Assembly (NCBI GenBank): GCA_964554875.1
Contig: CAZKQJ010000019.1
Span: 1-64,000 of the forward strand
Direction: 5' to 3'
DNA length: 64,000 nucleotides
Origin: Marispirochaeta sp964554875
GTDB taxonomy: Bacteria > Spirochaetota > Spirochaetia > JC444 > Marispirochaetaceae
Under the pieces are notes generated by a model that did no database searches, was not told the DNA's origin, and saw only the letters and a list, made by a program, of their open reading frames with translations. Both the position numbers and the translations under genes were made by a program. Below are positions 44,819-53,415 of the stretch, in pieces; the stretch's first letter is position 1; each line of letters begins with the position of its first letter.

Positions 44819-47800
44819 AACATAAGCGGGAAACGCATATTCTGGTCTCTCTGCTGTTGTTCTGTTCCGTAATTGGACTGCACGGACAGTCAGTCCAGCT
44901 GTCGCATCCCCCGGGAGAGTATAAACATTCTGTTCTTCTCGAGATGGAAACCGATCTCGATGAACAGCTCTATTATCGCTTTTCAGACAATACCCATTTT
45001 GTTCCCTACAGCTTTCCGCTCCATCTGAGCGCCCTTTCGGGTGAAGAGCGGAACTACCGAATCGAAGTTTCAGACAGCCCGGTCCCGGAAGATACCAAAA
45101 AGCTCGAGGTATTCGAATACCGCATAGATAAGCGTATTCCCGAGGCACCTGAAATAGAACCGAAAGAGGGGGTCTACTCAGGTTCTGTGAAACTTTCGTT
45201 TCGATCCGGGAAGGATGCCATTTTCTTTTCCCTGAGCGACAGCGCCTCAAGCACCCCTCGCTTATGGCGGGGGGAAGATATCGTTTTACAGCCACGGGAA
45301 GAACCCTACCGAGTGTCGGCTTACGCCAGGGACTCTGCGGGGAATCTGAGCAATATTGCCGGGAAAGAGTATACGGTTCGTCAAAACTCAGCGGAAAAGC
45401 GGCACTTCTTCGATATCCTCAGCCCCGCGGAAGGTGTATTTCACAATCAGCAGCTACTATATGTCAAGAGCGAGGGACTTTCCGAATTTCTTTACACCAC
45501 CGACGGCAGCGATCCCCGGCGCTCTGGAAAGACCTTTTATGGGGCCACCATGCTGGATGACCTTCGGGGAAATATTACCCTGTCTGTTGCGGGCAAGCTT
45601 TCGGATGGACAATATACCGACGTAAAAACCCTCCGGTTTTCGGTACTTGAGGGCGGTGATGATAATGCAGTCAGCGGAATACCGCTTTCCGGGGTTTACC
45701 GGGAAGAGAAAACCCTCGACTTCAGTGTTGACCCCGTCTTCTATACCTTCGAAGAAAGAAGACCCACCAAGGAAGATCCTCTCGCGGAAGGTGTATTGAA
45801 TCTCCCGGCGCCTCAAGGTCTGGAACAGCATTATGCCCTGCGATTCGTTTCCCGCGGGTCCATTGATGGAACAGCCCACTACCGCTGCTTTTACGTTTTT
45901 GATACCCGGAAGCCTGTAGCTCCGGTAATCACTGTATCGGGAAGCGCACCCTACGCTGAAGCGCCATTGGTCTCTATCCTTGCCCCGGACACGAGCCGTA
46001 TCCACTATACCCTCGATGGCTCCGATCCTGATGCCGGCTCGCCAGTGTATTCAGGACCATTTATACCACCCGTGCCGGAGTCGGAAGGAAGTCTGATAAT
46101 AAAGGCACGGATTGTTTCGGAAGAAGGAGTCCCAGGCCCTGTAGCCGGGCGTCTGATCCCCTACGATCTTGTTCCCCCGGAGCCGCCGAAACTGAGAGTG
46201 GGAGAGCTGAACAGGGCCGGATCGCTCCGGATACAGGCAGATGTCTCCGGTGACGCCATTGTGGTTTTTGAAACCGGCGACAATGAGTCCTCTACCCCAA
46301 ATATCACCGTATCGTCGCCAGTATGGTCAGGCGAAGACCTCCATATTCCCTGGGGAATGAGCACCAGGCGCTTTTTCCGCTTTGCTTCGCGGGACAGCGC
46401 CGGAAACCTGTCTGATCCTGTAACTGTTCTGACGGAACTCCATCGACTCCCGCCGCCGGCTCCGCGGATTGACCTGGAACATGACCAGGTCCATATAACA
46501 GGCAGCGGAAAACTCTTCTATTCACTGGCCACGAGGGGCAGGGACACGACAACAGAAGGCGATTACATCCCCTTCGAAGAGCCCTTCACCCTGGAAGGAG
46601 AGGCTGAGCAACTGGTGCTGTACCGGATACAGGCCTTCGCGGAAGATGTGTGGGGCAACCGAAGCTCCATCGCCGGGTATGACTTCAGGATTGATGAAAG
46701 GCTCCCGGAACTCCCCGGGATTATCGGTCTGGAGGACCGCCGGGTGTACAAGGATGCTGTTCTGCTGCCGAGATTCAGCAGCCATGAGGATGACCTGGAT
46801 GTAGTTTACTCCCTGGGCACTGATTCTCAGGAACCGCCGGACCCCGGCTTTGACTCTCCGAGCCTGAAGGACCTTGAAATCGAAACCGAAGAGGGCAGCG
46901 AGGTATACTACCAACTTAAGCTGCTTCCCGTTTTTCCCGAAAGGGGGCGCGTGGGACGGATTACGACTCTTCGCTTCGTAGTGGACAGAAAGGCCCCGGA
47001 GATCCCCGAAATCCATGGAATCCCCCGGAGTGGAATCTCCGCAGAGGATGTTGTTCTTACCCTAGGAGATTTTCCGGAGAACGAAAGCGCGTATATTCTT
47101 ATCAGCGAAAAGTCCGATTCTCAATCTGATTCAGATCCCCTTCTCCATGGAGAAGAGTACATCGGGCCGCGCAGGATAGGTCTTCAGGATGGTCAGGACA
47201 GGACCTTTATTATCACATTAAGCATGCTTGACGCGGCGGGAAACCGCATGGACATGGAAAAACCTTTACAGGTTCGAATAGATCGCAGTCCGCCCCTTGA
47301 GCCGGAAATTTCCGGTATTCCGGAGAACGGGATAAACAGTTCTCCCCTGAGGCTTGATTTCCGTGCCCCTGAAGACGCCGGTGTGGAATACCGTATTGTC
47401 GGGGAGGGGGATGTTTACCAGGAAGGAACGATACCTTTTGTCCCTTACGAGGAGACCCTGGAACTCTCCGCGCCCGATGGTGAACTCAGGGTATTTCAGC
47501 TTGAATACCGCAGCTTTGACGAGGCCGGCAACAGATCCCGCAATACCCTGCGCGATGTAGTAACTATTGACCGGCGGCCCGCGGCATCACCGGGAGAACC
47601 TCAGGTCGAGTATCAGGGAGGAGCTTCCGCGCTGATCAGCTGGTCGGTGGCCCCCGGAGCCACGCTTTTGTACCGTTTTGAGGGGCAGCCGGACTGGTCG
47701 GTCTACTCCTCTCCGCTGAGCATTGATCCATCCTCCGGGAAGGGGGCTTCATCAATTCAGTATTACCTTCGGAACGAATATGGAATCACCACACCAGTCG

Positions 47801-49893
47801 AGACCCTGAGGCTGAAATCTGCTGTCCGGGAAGGAGGCGGTTCGCTTGTTCGGGGTGCAGAGAAGGGAGCCGTATACCCGGGCCAGGTTGTGCTGGAACC
47901 GCAGCTCTCCTCCGATAAGGGTTTTGTGCGTTATGAACTTGGCATAGATTCACAAGCCCCCGAGTTGGGACCTCATTCTCCAATCATGGAGGAGAAGCTG
48001 GTGTTGAATGTTCCTGCCGGAATGGAGAGAAGGTACAGCCTTCGCTCCGGGTTCTATCCACTCCGGGAGTCCCGGGTTCCTCAGACGGAGGAATATCTGG
48101 AATTTACCATCGATCGCCTGGGTCCAAGAGCTCCGCTTTTGATCGAGGGGGTATCCGGTGATTCGGATGCAAGGAAGAAGACGATTGAGCTGGAAGCAGA
48201 CGGCAACAGGATACTCTACAGCCTTGACGGTTCTGAGCCGCAAAAGGAGTATGCCGGGGCCATACGCCTTGATGTCCGGGAAGAGAGCGGAAGGTCTGTT
48301 CCTGTCCGGGCTGTCGCCTATGATCAGATGGGAAACCGGAGCAGGATCATGGAATGGACGGTCTTCCTTGATCAGGACATAATCTATGTATCAGAAAATG
48401 GAAACGATCTGTTCGAGGGAAGCAGACTCAGACCCTTCAGGACTCTGCATAAGGCCCTTGAGCAGGCTGGTTCCCTGAACAGAGGCAGCATATATATTGC
48501 CGAAGGAAGCTACACTGTACAACAACCCCTTGTTATACCGGGAAAGACGAACCTGATTGGCGGGTTGGATCAGGAAGACTGGCAGCCGGAAGGAAGAAGC
48601 ATAATACAGAGTGGGGAGTACTTTCCTCGGGGCAGGGAGATTCTCTCAATAGAAAGCGACTCCAGCATACAGGGACTCCTCTTCAGCGATCCCCACAGCA
48701 GAACAAGCCTGCCCATACGTGTTCAGGGGGCCAATGTCGAACTTAAGGATATCGATACCGCGGAGGGGAGCTCTTTTGAATATCTGCTTCGCCAGAAAGA
48801 CGGGGTTATTACGCTGAGGGATTCGGTAATCTACCGGGGGGCCCGACGAGGTATATTCCTGAACCATGGGGGCAGCCTGAATATCGAAGACACAACCCTT
48901 ACCGTTACTGGAGATATAGACGGAGACTGGGCGGCAGTTACCATGAAGGGGGGAAGCCTTAGCCTGCGGCACAGTAGCATTCGGCCCGGAATGGGCACTC
49001 GTACGAGCGCTGTGGATGGAGAAGATGCCTACATTAGCCTGCAGGAAACGGAGCTGTATTCAGGGACAGGCAGCAGATCTGCTATTGCTCTGAGGATTGT
49101 CAGGGGACAGGTCCGCATAAGCGGAGGAAGCTTGCGAGCCGTTGAAGCTCAGACACCAATTGCTGTTAGCGCGGACGCCGCCCGACTGGAAATCCGGGAA
49201 ACCGGAATCAAACTGGGAGGACGGAACGGTAACACCGGACTTGTCCTGACTGGCAGCGAATTGACGATGCGGAACTGTGACGTCAGTACTGAGGAGGAAG
49301 CGGGTTTCAGCTTCATGCTGCGTCAGCAGGGAGGTAGCAGTGAACTTCTGAACTGTACAGCTTCGGTTTCCGCCAGGGGAGAGCCTGTTCTTATTGACCT
49401 GGAAGGCGGACGTCTGAGCATGATACATTCAAGCCTGCTGGTCTCGTCATCCCGGGAGCGGCCTTCAGGAATAATAAGCCGTGCCGGCGCACAGCTTTTT
49501 TTGACCAACAGCATAGTGTCCAACGCCCGGGGACCCTCCGGAACAGCCGTACGTGGCGAAAAAGAGGATGCCTGGAGTATCAGGAACTGCAACTTTGGAG
49601 ACTGGGCCCGAATCGCGGAGTACGGCGGGAGGCTCGTGCCGGATGCGGAGGCCATGAACAATCTGGACGGGGACCCCCTGGGCGGCTGGATAGACGCTAA
49701 TATCGCAGAGTCTCCCCGGGAGAGCTTTATCGGAGAATCCTACCGCCTGAAGGAAAACTCGGCCTGTGTAAACGCTGGTATTGAGAGCGGGGCCGGATTC
49801 CCCGATATGGACGGACAAAAAAGGCCCAATCCCTCCCACGGAATCAGGCCTTTTCCGGATATAGGGGCAGACGAGTTTTATCCCGTCCCCTAG
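44815..49893 (+). CDS. Giant exported repeat and beta-helix protein
   Basis: A 1692-residue protein with a signal peptide (HILVSLLLFCSVIGLHGQ). Residues ~25-1180 hold about nine Ig/chitobiase-C-terminal-like repeats that open with DRxxPExPxI-type linkers and carry YTTDGSDPR, YTLDGSDPD and YSLDGSEPQ hairpins. From about residue 1186 (IIYVSENGNDLFEG, PFRTLHKALEQA) a DUF1565-like right-handed beta-helix follows to the end, with a terminal DIGADEF motif. Probably surface or periplasmic; adhesion or glycan binding are guesses. Coupled by 4 nt to the phosphoribosyltransferase gene; it ends 6 bp from a convergent lipoprotein gene. Confidence 0.85.
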   Translation: MKHKRETHILVSLLLFCSVIGLHGQSVQLSHPPGEYKHSVLLEMETDLDEQLYYRFSDNTHFVPYSFPLHLSALSGEERNYRIEVSDSPVPEDTKKLEVFEYRIDKRIPEAPEIEPKEGVYSGSVKLSFRSGKDAIFFSLSDSASSTPRLWRGEDIVLQPREEPYRVSAYARDSAGNLSNIAGKEYTVRQNSAEKRHFFDILSPAEGVFHNQQLLYVKSEGLSEFLYTTDGSDPRRSGKTFYGATMLDDLRGNITLSVAGKLSDGQYTDVKTLRFSVLEGGDDNAVSGIPLSGVYREEKTLDFSVDPVFYTFEERRPTKEDPLAEGVLNLPAPQGLEQHYALRFVSRGSIDGTAHYRCFYVFDTRKPVAPVITVSGSAPYAEAPLVSILAPDTSRIHYTLDGSDPDAGSPVYSGPFIPPVPESEGSLIIKARIVSEEGVPGPVAGRLIPYDLVPPEPPKLRVGELNRAGSLRIQADVSGDAIVVFETGDNESSTPNITVSSPVWSGEDLHIPWGMSTRRFFRFASRDSAGNLSDPVTVLTELHRLPPPAPRIDLEHDQVHITGSGKLFYSLATRGRDTTTEGDYIPFEEPFTLEGEAEQLVLYRIQAFAEDVWGNRSSIAGYDFRIDERLPELPGIIGLEDRRVYKDAVLLPRFSSHEDDLDVVYSLGTDSQEPPDPGFDSPSLKDLEIETEEGSEVYYQLKLLPVFPERGRVGRITTLRFVVDRKAPEIPEIHGIPRSGISAEDVVLTLGDFPENESAYILISEKSDSQSDSDPLLHGEEYIGPRRIGLQDGQDRTFIITLSMLDAAGNRMDMEKPLQVRIDRSPPLEPEISGIPENGINSSPLRLDFRAPEDAGVEYRIVGEGDVYQEGTIPFVPYEETLELSAPDGELRVFQLEYRSFDEAGNRSRNTLRDVVTIDRRPAASPGEPQVEYQGGASALISWSVAPGATLLYRFEGQPDWSVYSSPLSIDPSSGKGASSIQYYLRNEYGITTPVETLRLKSAVREGGGSLVRGAEKGAVYPGQVVLEPQLSSDKGFVRYELGIDSQAPELGPHSPIMEEKLVLNVPAGMERRYSLRSGFYPLRESRVPQTEEYLEFTIDRLGPRAPLLIEGVSGDSDARKKTIELEADGNRILYSLDGSEPQKEYAGAIRLDVREESGRSVPVRAVAYDQMGNRSRIMEWTVFLDQDIIYVSENGNDLFEGSRLRPFRTLHKALEQAGSLNRGSIYIAEGSYTVQQPLVIPGKTNLIGGLDQEDWQPEGRSIIQSGEYFPRGREILSIESDSSIQGLLFSDPHSRTSLPIRVQGANVELKDIDTAEGSSFEYLLRQKDGVITLRDSVIYRGARRGIFLNHGGSLNIEDTTLTVTGDIDGDWAAVTMKGGSLSLRHSSIRPGMGTRTSAVDGEDAYISLQETELYSGTGSRSAIALRIVRGQVRISGGSLRAVEAQTPIAVSADAARLEIRETGIKLGGRNGNTGLVLTGSELTMRNCDVSTEEEAGFSFMLRQQGGSSELLNCTASVSARGEPVLIDLEGGRLSMIHSSLLVSSSRERPSGIISRAGAQLFLTNSIVSNARGPSGTAVRGEKEDAWSIRNCNFGDWARIAEYGGRLVPDAEAMNNLDGDPLGGWIDANIAESPRESFIGESYRLKENSACVNAGIESGAGFPDMDGQKRPNPSHGIRPFPDIGADEFYPVP

Positions 49894-49899
49894 CTCTTC

Positions 49900-50994
49900 C
49901 TATTCCCTGGACCAGGTTTTGTTGGTGTTTCGCCAGAGACCGTTGCCGGAGGTCATGGCAAAGAAGATATCCCCGGGACCGTCAAAAAGTCCCTGAACAA
50001 CCGAGGACGAAAGGTCTGTAATGTCATACTCGGCGGCGGAGTTGATAGTTGCAGATTCCCCGGAAAAGCCTGAACCGCCGCTGCTTTCGTAGTATCCGCT
50101 TTTGGTACCTATGACGAGATAATTGACTCCACCGAAGACAATGTCTCCAAAGTCGTTTGGGTCGCCGCCGACGGAACTGAAGCCGTCCCAGGCACTTCCG
50201 TTCCACTCATAGACATAGCCGGAACCATTTATCGGCTGACTTCCGGTGGACAGGAAAAGGGAACCATGGGTTGTAGAATAGTGGAGATTCCGCAGGTAAC
50301 GATCCGGCCAAACCGCTTCATTAAATGTATCGCCGCTGCCGGTATAGACCACCGCCGATGTAATAAAGAAAAAGTCTCCGGCGGGAATTGCATCAAGATC
50401 CCTGATCGGCTTGTTGGTCGAGACAAAGGGAGAACCGCCGACTGTTATCTGAGAAAAACCCAGGCTGAGGTCGGCAGGATTATTCGCAATGTACAATCGG
50501 TAATTGTATTTCTTGTCGGTTTCGTTGGCCGTTTCCTGGGTGGCTACATATAGTTCATTTTCAACAAACCACAGCCGGTACGGTCTTCCTTCAGGAAGAG
50601 AAAATGCAGACGGGCTCCACGCTCCGTCCCAGGTATACAGGGCCGTACGGTCGCCGTCGCTGTTCTCCAGGATAACATAAAGGGTATTCGTTTCGTTGCT
50701 CGCCACCTGCCATGTGTATTTCCATCCCGAGGGGAGGGACATATCCGACCATTCCTGGGACGGAACCAGGGAGTCCCATCGGTAGAGACCTCCTCCTGCC
50801 AGATAGTACATATCATTGATTTTGGCGTAACTGAAGGCCGTCAGGTAGTCCGGCAGAGAACGGTTTTTTATCTCCTGTTCTATCTCGATGGAATAGAATA
50901 TCCCCGCCCCTCCGTCGGTACAGGAAGAAAGGATCAGAGGGATCAGCAGGAGCAGGGGAAGGAGCTTGCTATGTTTCTGTGTGCTTCGTATCAT
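49900..50994 (-). CDS. Lipoprotein of unknown function
   Basis: A 364-residue lipoprotein with lipobox LILSSC (Cys at residue 25). The remainder is beta-rich with repeated short aromatic segments (MYYLAGGGLYRWDS, TLYVILENSDGDRTALYTWDG, GDIVFGGVNYLVIGTKSGYYES), suggesting a beta-propeller-like fold. It follows the outer-membrane barrel gene by 19 nt on the same strand, so the two likely act together in the outer envelope. Confidence 0.8.
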   Translation of the reverse strand: MIRSTQKHSKLLPLLLLIPLILSSCTDGGAGIFYSIEIEQEIKNRSLPDYLTAFSYAKINDMYYLAGGGLYRWDSLVPSQEWSDMSLPSGWKYTWQVASNETNTLYVILENSDGDRTALYTWDGAWSPSAFSLPEGRPYRLWFVENELYVATQETANETDKKYNYRLYIANNPADLSLGFSQITVGGSPFVSTNKPIRDLDAIPAGDFFFITSAVVYTGSGDTFNEAVWPDRYLRNLHYSTTHGSLFLSTGSQPINGSGYVYEWNGSAWDGFSSVGGDPNDFGDIVFGGVNYLVIGTKSGYYESSGGSGFSGESATINSAAEYDITDLSSSVVQGLFDGPGDIFFAMTSGNGLWRNTNKTWSRE

Positions 50995-51013
50995 GATTCT
51001 CAGCGTCCTTGCA

Positions 51014-51661
51014 TCAGAAGTGATAGGTGGCCGACAGGGAGATGTCCAGAAAATTCCCGAAGCGGCTCTTTGCGGTGTCTTCGTGGCTCGGGCCGTACCA
51101 CATGGGTACCCACCACCAGGTGGCGTTTATTCCGAATCCCCAGGAAGAGTTCATGTTCCAGGTCGCCCCGGCACCGGGCATGATCGTTGGACCGTAGAAG
51201 GTCTCCGATTCCAGACGGCTTATGCAGAGTCCTGCGTGAACATACAGGGGAAACTCGAAGGGATAGGAATCAGTCAGATAGTAGGTAAGTTTGCCGGTGA
51301 TGGGAAACATGGACAGGAGTCTGTCGTTGGGGGTATAGGCGAACATGCCCTTCAGGCTCAGGCCAAGGGTCATGTTGGAGTTGATAAAGCTGGAGTATTC
51401 AATGCTTCCGGTACCTCCCAGGCTCAGGTTAGCCGGGGCGGTGGAAAAATCTCCGGGCCGTCTGTAATAGAGAGGGATGAACAGACCGGCGGTAATGTTG
51501 AAAACCTGGTCGCCCAGCTCGTACACGCTGCGGTAGTATTCAGCACCTCCGTTCTCTTCCCCTTCAGCTGCACCGCCACCGGGCATGTCGGAGTCCTGGG
51601 AATAGACTGGTATGAGCAGTAACAGAATCAGAAGTACACAAAATAGTCGACGGCGGTCCAA
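51014..51661 (-). CDS. Small outer-membrane beta-barrel protein
   Basis: A 215-residue protein with a signal peptide (FCVLLILLLLIPVYSQ) and a barrel-like remainder: alternating strands (SVYELGDQVFNITAGLFIPLYY, LTYYLTDSYPFEFPLYVHAGL) and a final strand DISLSATYHF ending in aromatic Phe, the classic BAM recognition signal. Size suits about eight strands, as proposed for T. pallidum TP0733; I do not claim orthology. TTG start after AGGTGA. Confidence 0.8.
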   Translation of the reverse strand: MDRRRLFCVLLILLLLIPVYSQDSDMPGGGAAEGEENGGAEYYRSVYELGDQVFNITAGLFIPLYYRRPGDFSTAPANLSLGGTGSIEYSSFINSNMTLGLSLKGMFAYTPNDRLLSMFPITGKLTYYLTDSYPFEFPLYVHAGLCISRLESETFYGPTIMPGAGATWNMNSSWGFGINATWWWVPMWYGPSHEDTAKSRFGNFLDISLSATYHF

Positions 51662-51674
51662 GGGTCACCTCGCT

Positions 51675-51703
51675 GTATAAAAACTTGAAAGATACTTCGT
51701 AAA
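51675..51703 (-). promoter_or_regulatory. Possible promoter of the barrel-lipoprotein pair
   Basis: On the minus strand TTTACG (51703-51698) and TTATAC (51680-51675) are 17 bp apart, 14 nt before the TTG start. Confidence 0.45.
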
Positions 51704-51778
51704 GTTTACAAATAGTATCACCCCAATAAGCTTTTATCAACAGATAGCAATTCCATCAGGGCAATCATTTTGTCTCCT

Positions 51779-51806
51779 TTGATTGATCATATGCCGTTTT
51801 TATGCT
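51779..51806 (+). promoter_or_regulatory. Possible folD promoter
   Basis: TTGATT (51779-51784) and TATGCT (51801-51806), spacer 16 bp, 30 nt before folD. The divergent intergenic region of 175 nt holds nothing else I can name. Confidence 0.5.
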
Positions 51807-51836
51807 AAACAGGGTATCTGTCTAAGGAGTCCTGTC

Positions 51837-52712
51837 ATGGCTAATTTGATCGACGGTAAAAAGATAGCTGCGAAGGTCCGGGAAGAACTGAGGTCCCGTA
51901 TCGATAAACTTAAAGCACGGGGTATAACCCCTGGGCTGGGGGTCGTGCTTGTGGGGGACGATCCCGCGAGCGTCTCTTATGTAACTGCCAAAGAGAGGGC
52001 CTGCGAAGAGCTGGGAATGTTCTCCTCCGAGACCCGTCTGCCTGAAGAAACAAAGGAGAAGGAACTCCTCTCCCTGATAGAATCCATGAACCGTGACCCC
52101 AGATTGCACGGTATCCTTGTGCAGCTGCCCCTTCCGCGGCACATGGATGAGCAGAAAATCATTATGGCCATCGATCCAAAAAAGGACGTGGACGGTTTTC
52201 ATCCTGTTAACGCGGGAAAAATGCTCCTGGGACAGGATTGTTATCTGCCTTGCACGCCGAACGGGATACTCAAGCTCCTGGAAGAGTCCCGGGTGGAGAC
52301 CAAAGGGGCAGAGGTCGTGGTTCTGGGGCGCAGCAATATCGTTGGCAAACCTGTGGCGAATCTCCTTTTTCGAAAGGCGAATCCCGGCAATGCAACGGTA
52401 ACAATCTGTCACACCGCCACCAGGAACCTGAAGGAGCATACGCTGAGAGCGGATATTCTCATTGTGGCTGCCGGCCGGGCGGGTACTGTAACCGGCGATA
52501 TGGTCAAGAAGGGGGCTGTGGTCATCGATGTGGGGGTTAACCGGATTCCCGACGAGAGCAGGAAACGGGGCTATCGTCTCGAGGGAGACGTGGATTTTGT
52601 TTCTGTTTCCGAGAAGGCATCCCTCATCACGCCGGTTCCCGGGGGAGTCGGTCCCATGACGATAACAATGCTGCTTTTCAATACCCTGGCGGCTGCGGAG
52701 AAGTCCGTATGA
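51837..52712 (+). CDS. folD: Bifunctional methylene-THF dehydrogenase/cyclohydrolase FolD
   Basis: Interconverts methylene- and 10-formyl-tetrahydrofolate. 291 residues from ATG 51837, which follows AAGGAG. Motifs: SYVTAKERACEELG with the catalytic Lys, GILVQLPLPRHM, DVDGFHPVNAGKM, GRSNIVGKP and the terminal TPVPGGVGPMT. It overlaps the IMP cyclohydrolase gene by 4 nt. The link makes sense: FolD supplies the 10-formyl-THF used by the AICAR transformylase two genes later. Confidence 0.96.
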   Translation: MANLIDGKKIAAKVREELRSRIDKLKARGITPGLGVVLVGDDPASVSYVTAKERACEELGMFSSETRLPEETKEKELLSLIESMNRDPRLHGILVQLPLPRHMDEQKIIMAIDPKKDVDGFHPVNAGKMLLGQDCYLPCTPNGILKLLEESRVETKGAEVVVLGRSNIVGKPVANLLFRKANPGNATVTICHTATRNLKEHTLRADILIVAAGRAGTVTGDMVKKGAVVIDVGVNRIPDESRKRGYRLEGDVDFVSVSEKASLITPVPGGVGPMTITMLLFNTLAAAEKSV

Positions 52713-53398
52713 ATCTGAACTACGTAAGCAGGTCCGAAGACCGTGTGGCTGTACGAAATGTACTTGTCAGTACAGCGGATAAATCCGGCCTGGATGAGTT
52801 TATTCCGGCCCTGCTGGAGATCAACCCGGAAGTGAATTTCTACAGCACCGGAGGCACCTTCAACCTGCTTTCGGAAATTCTGGGAGTACTGGCCGATAGC
52901 AGGCTGCACCGGGTTTCCGACTATACCGGACAGCCGGAGATGCAGGGGGGGCTGGTCAAAACCCTGGATTTCAAGATCTATCTTGGGCTGTTGAGCGAAT
53001 CCTTCAATGAGGAGCATCTGCGTGATCTGGAGCGGAGCAATGGAATCAAGTTCGATATGACGGTAGTCAACCTCTATCCCTTCGAACAGACCATTGCCAG
53101 GGAAGATTCGACCCTCGAGAACGCCCGGGGCAATATCGATATCGGCGGGCCCTGCATGCTGAGAGCTTCGGCGAAAAACTTTCTCCGCGTGGCAGTAGTC
53201 TGCGATCCACGGGACTACCGGCAAACAGTCAGTGAAATCCGGGAAAATCAGGGATGCAGCAGTCTGGAGCAGCGCTTCCGGCTGGCTCGCAAGGCCTTTC
53301 GACATACCGCAGGCTACGATACGGCGATAGCCTCATATCTCGAAAAGATCGATCCGGAAGAAGGGCTGGAAATCTATTCAATCAGCGAAAGCCTCTAA
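52709..53398 (+). CDS. purH: Stand-alone IMP cyclohydrolase domain of PurH, divergent
   Basis: A 229-residue MGS-type domain catalysing the last purine step (FAICAR to IMP). STGGT, NLYPF (Y123), NIDIGGP (D144) and ASAKNF (K156) are present. In the loop normally reading GRVKTLHPK, this protein has L82 in place of the Arg, K84 kept, and D87-F88 in place of His-Pro (GGLVKTLDFK). Activity is plausible but the loop is atypical. The transformylase domain is encoded by the next gene, so PurH is split. Assigned by family and context. Confidence 0.82.
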   Translation: MNLNYVSRSEDRVAVRNVLVSTADKSGLDEFIPALLEINPEVNFYSTGGTFNLLSEILGVLADSRLHRVSDYTGQPEMQGGLVKTLDFKIYLGLLSESFNEEHLRDLERSNGIKFDMTVVNLYPFEQTIAREDSTLENARGNIDIGGPCMLRASAKNFLRVAVVCDPRDYRQTVSEIRENQGCSSLEQRFRLARKAFRHTAGYDTAIASYLEKIDPEEGLEIYSISESL

Positions 53399-53415
53399 GG
53401 ACGGGAAACAGATAT

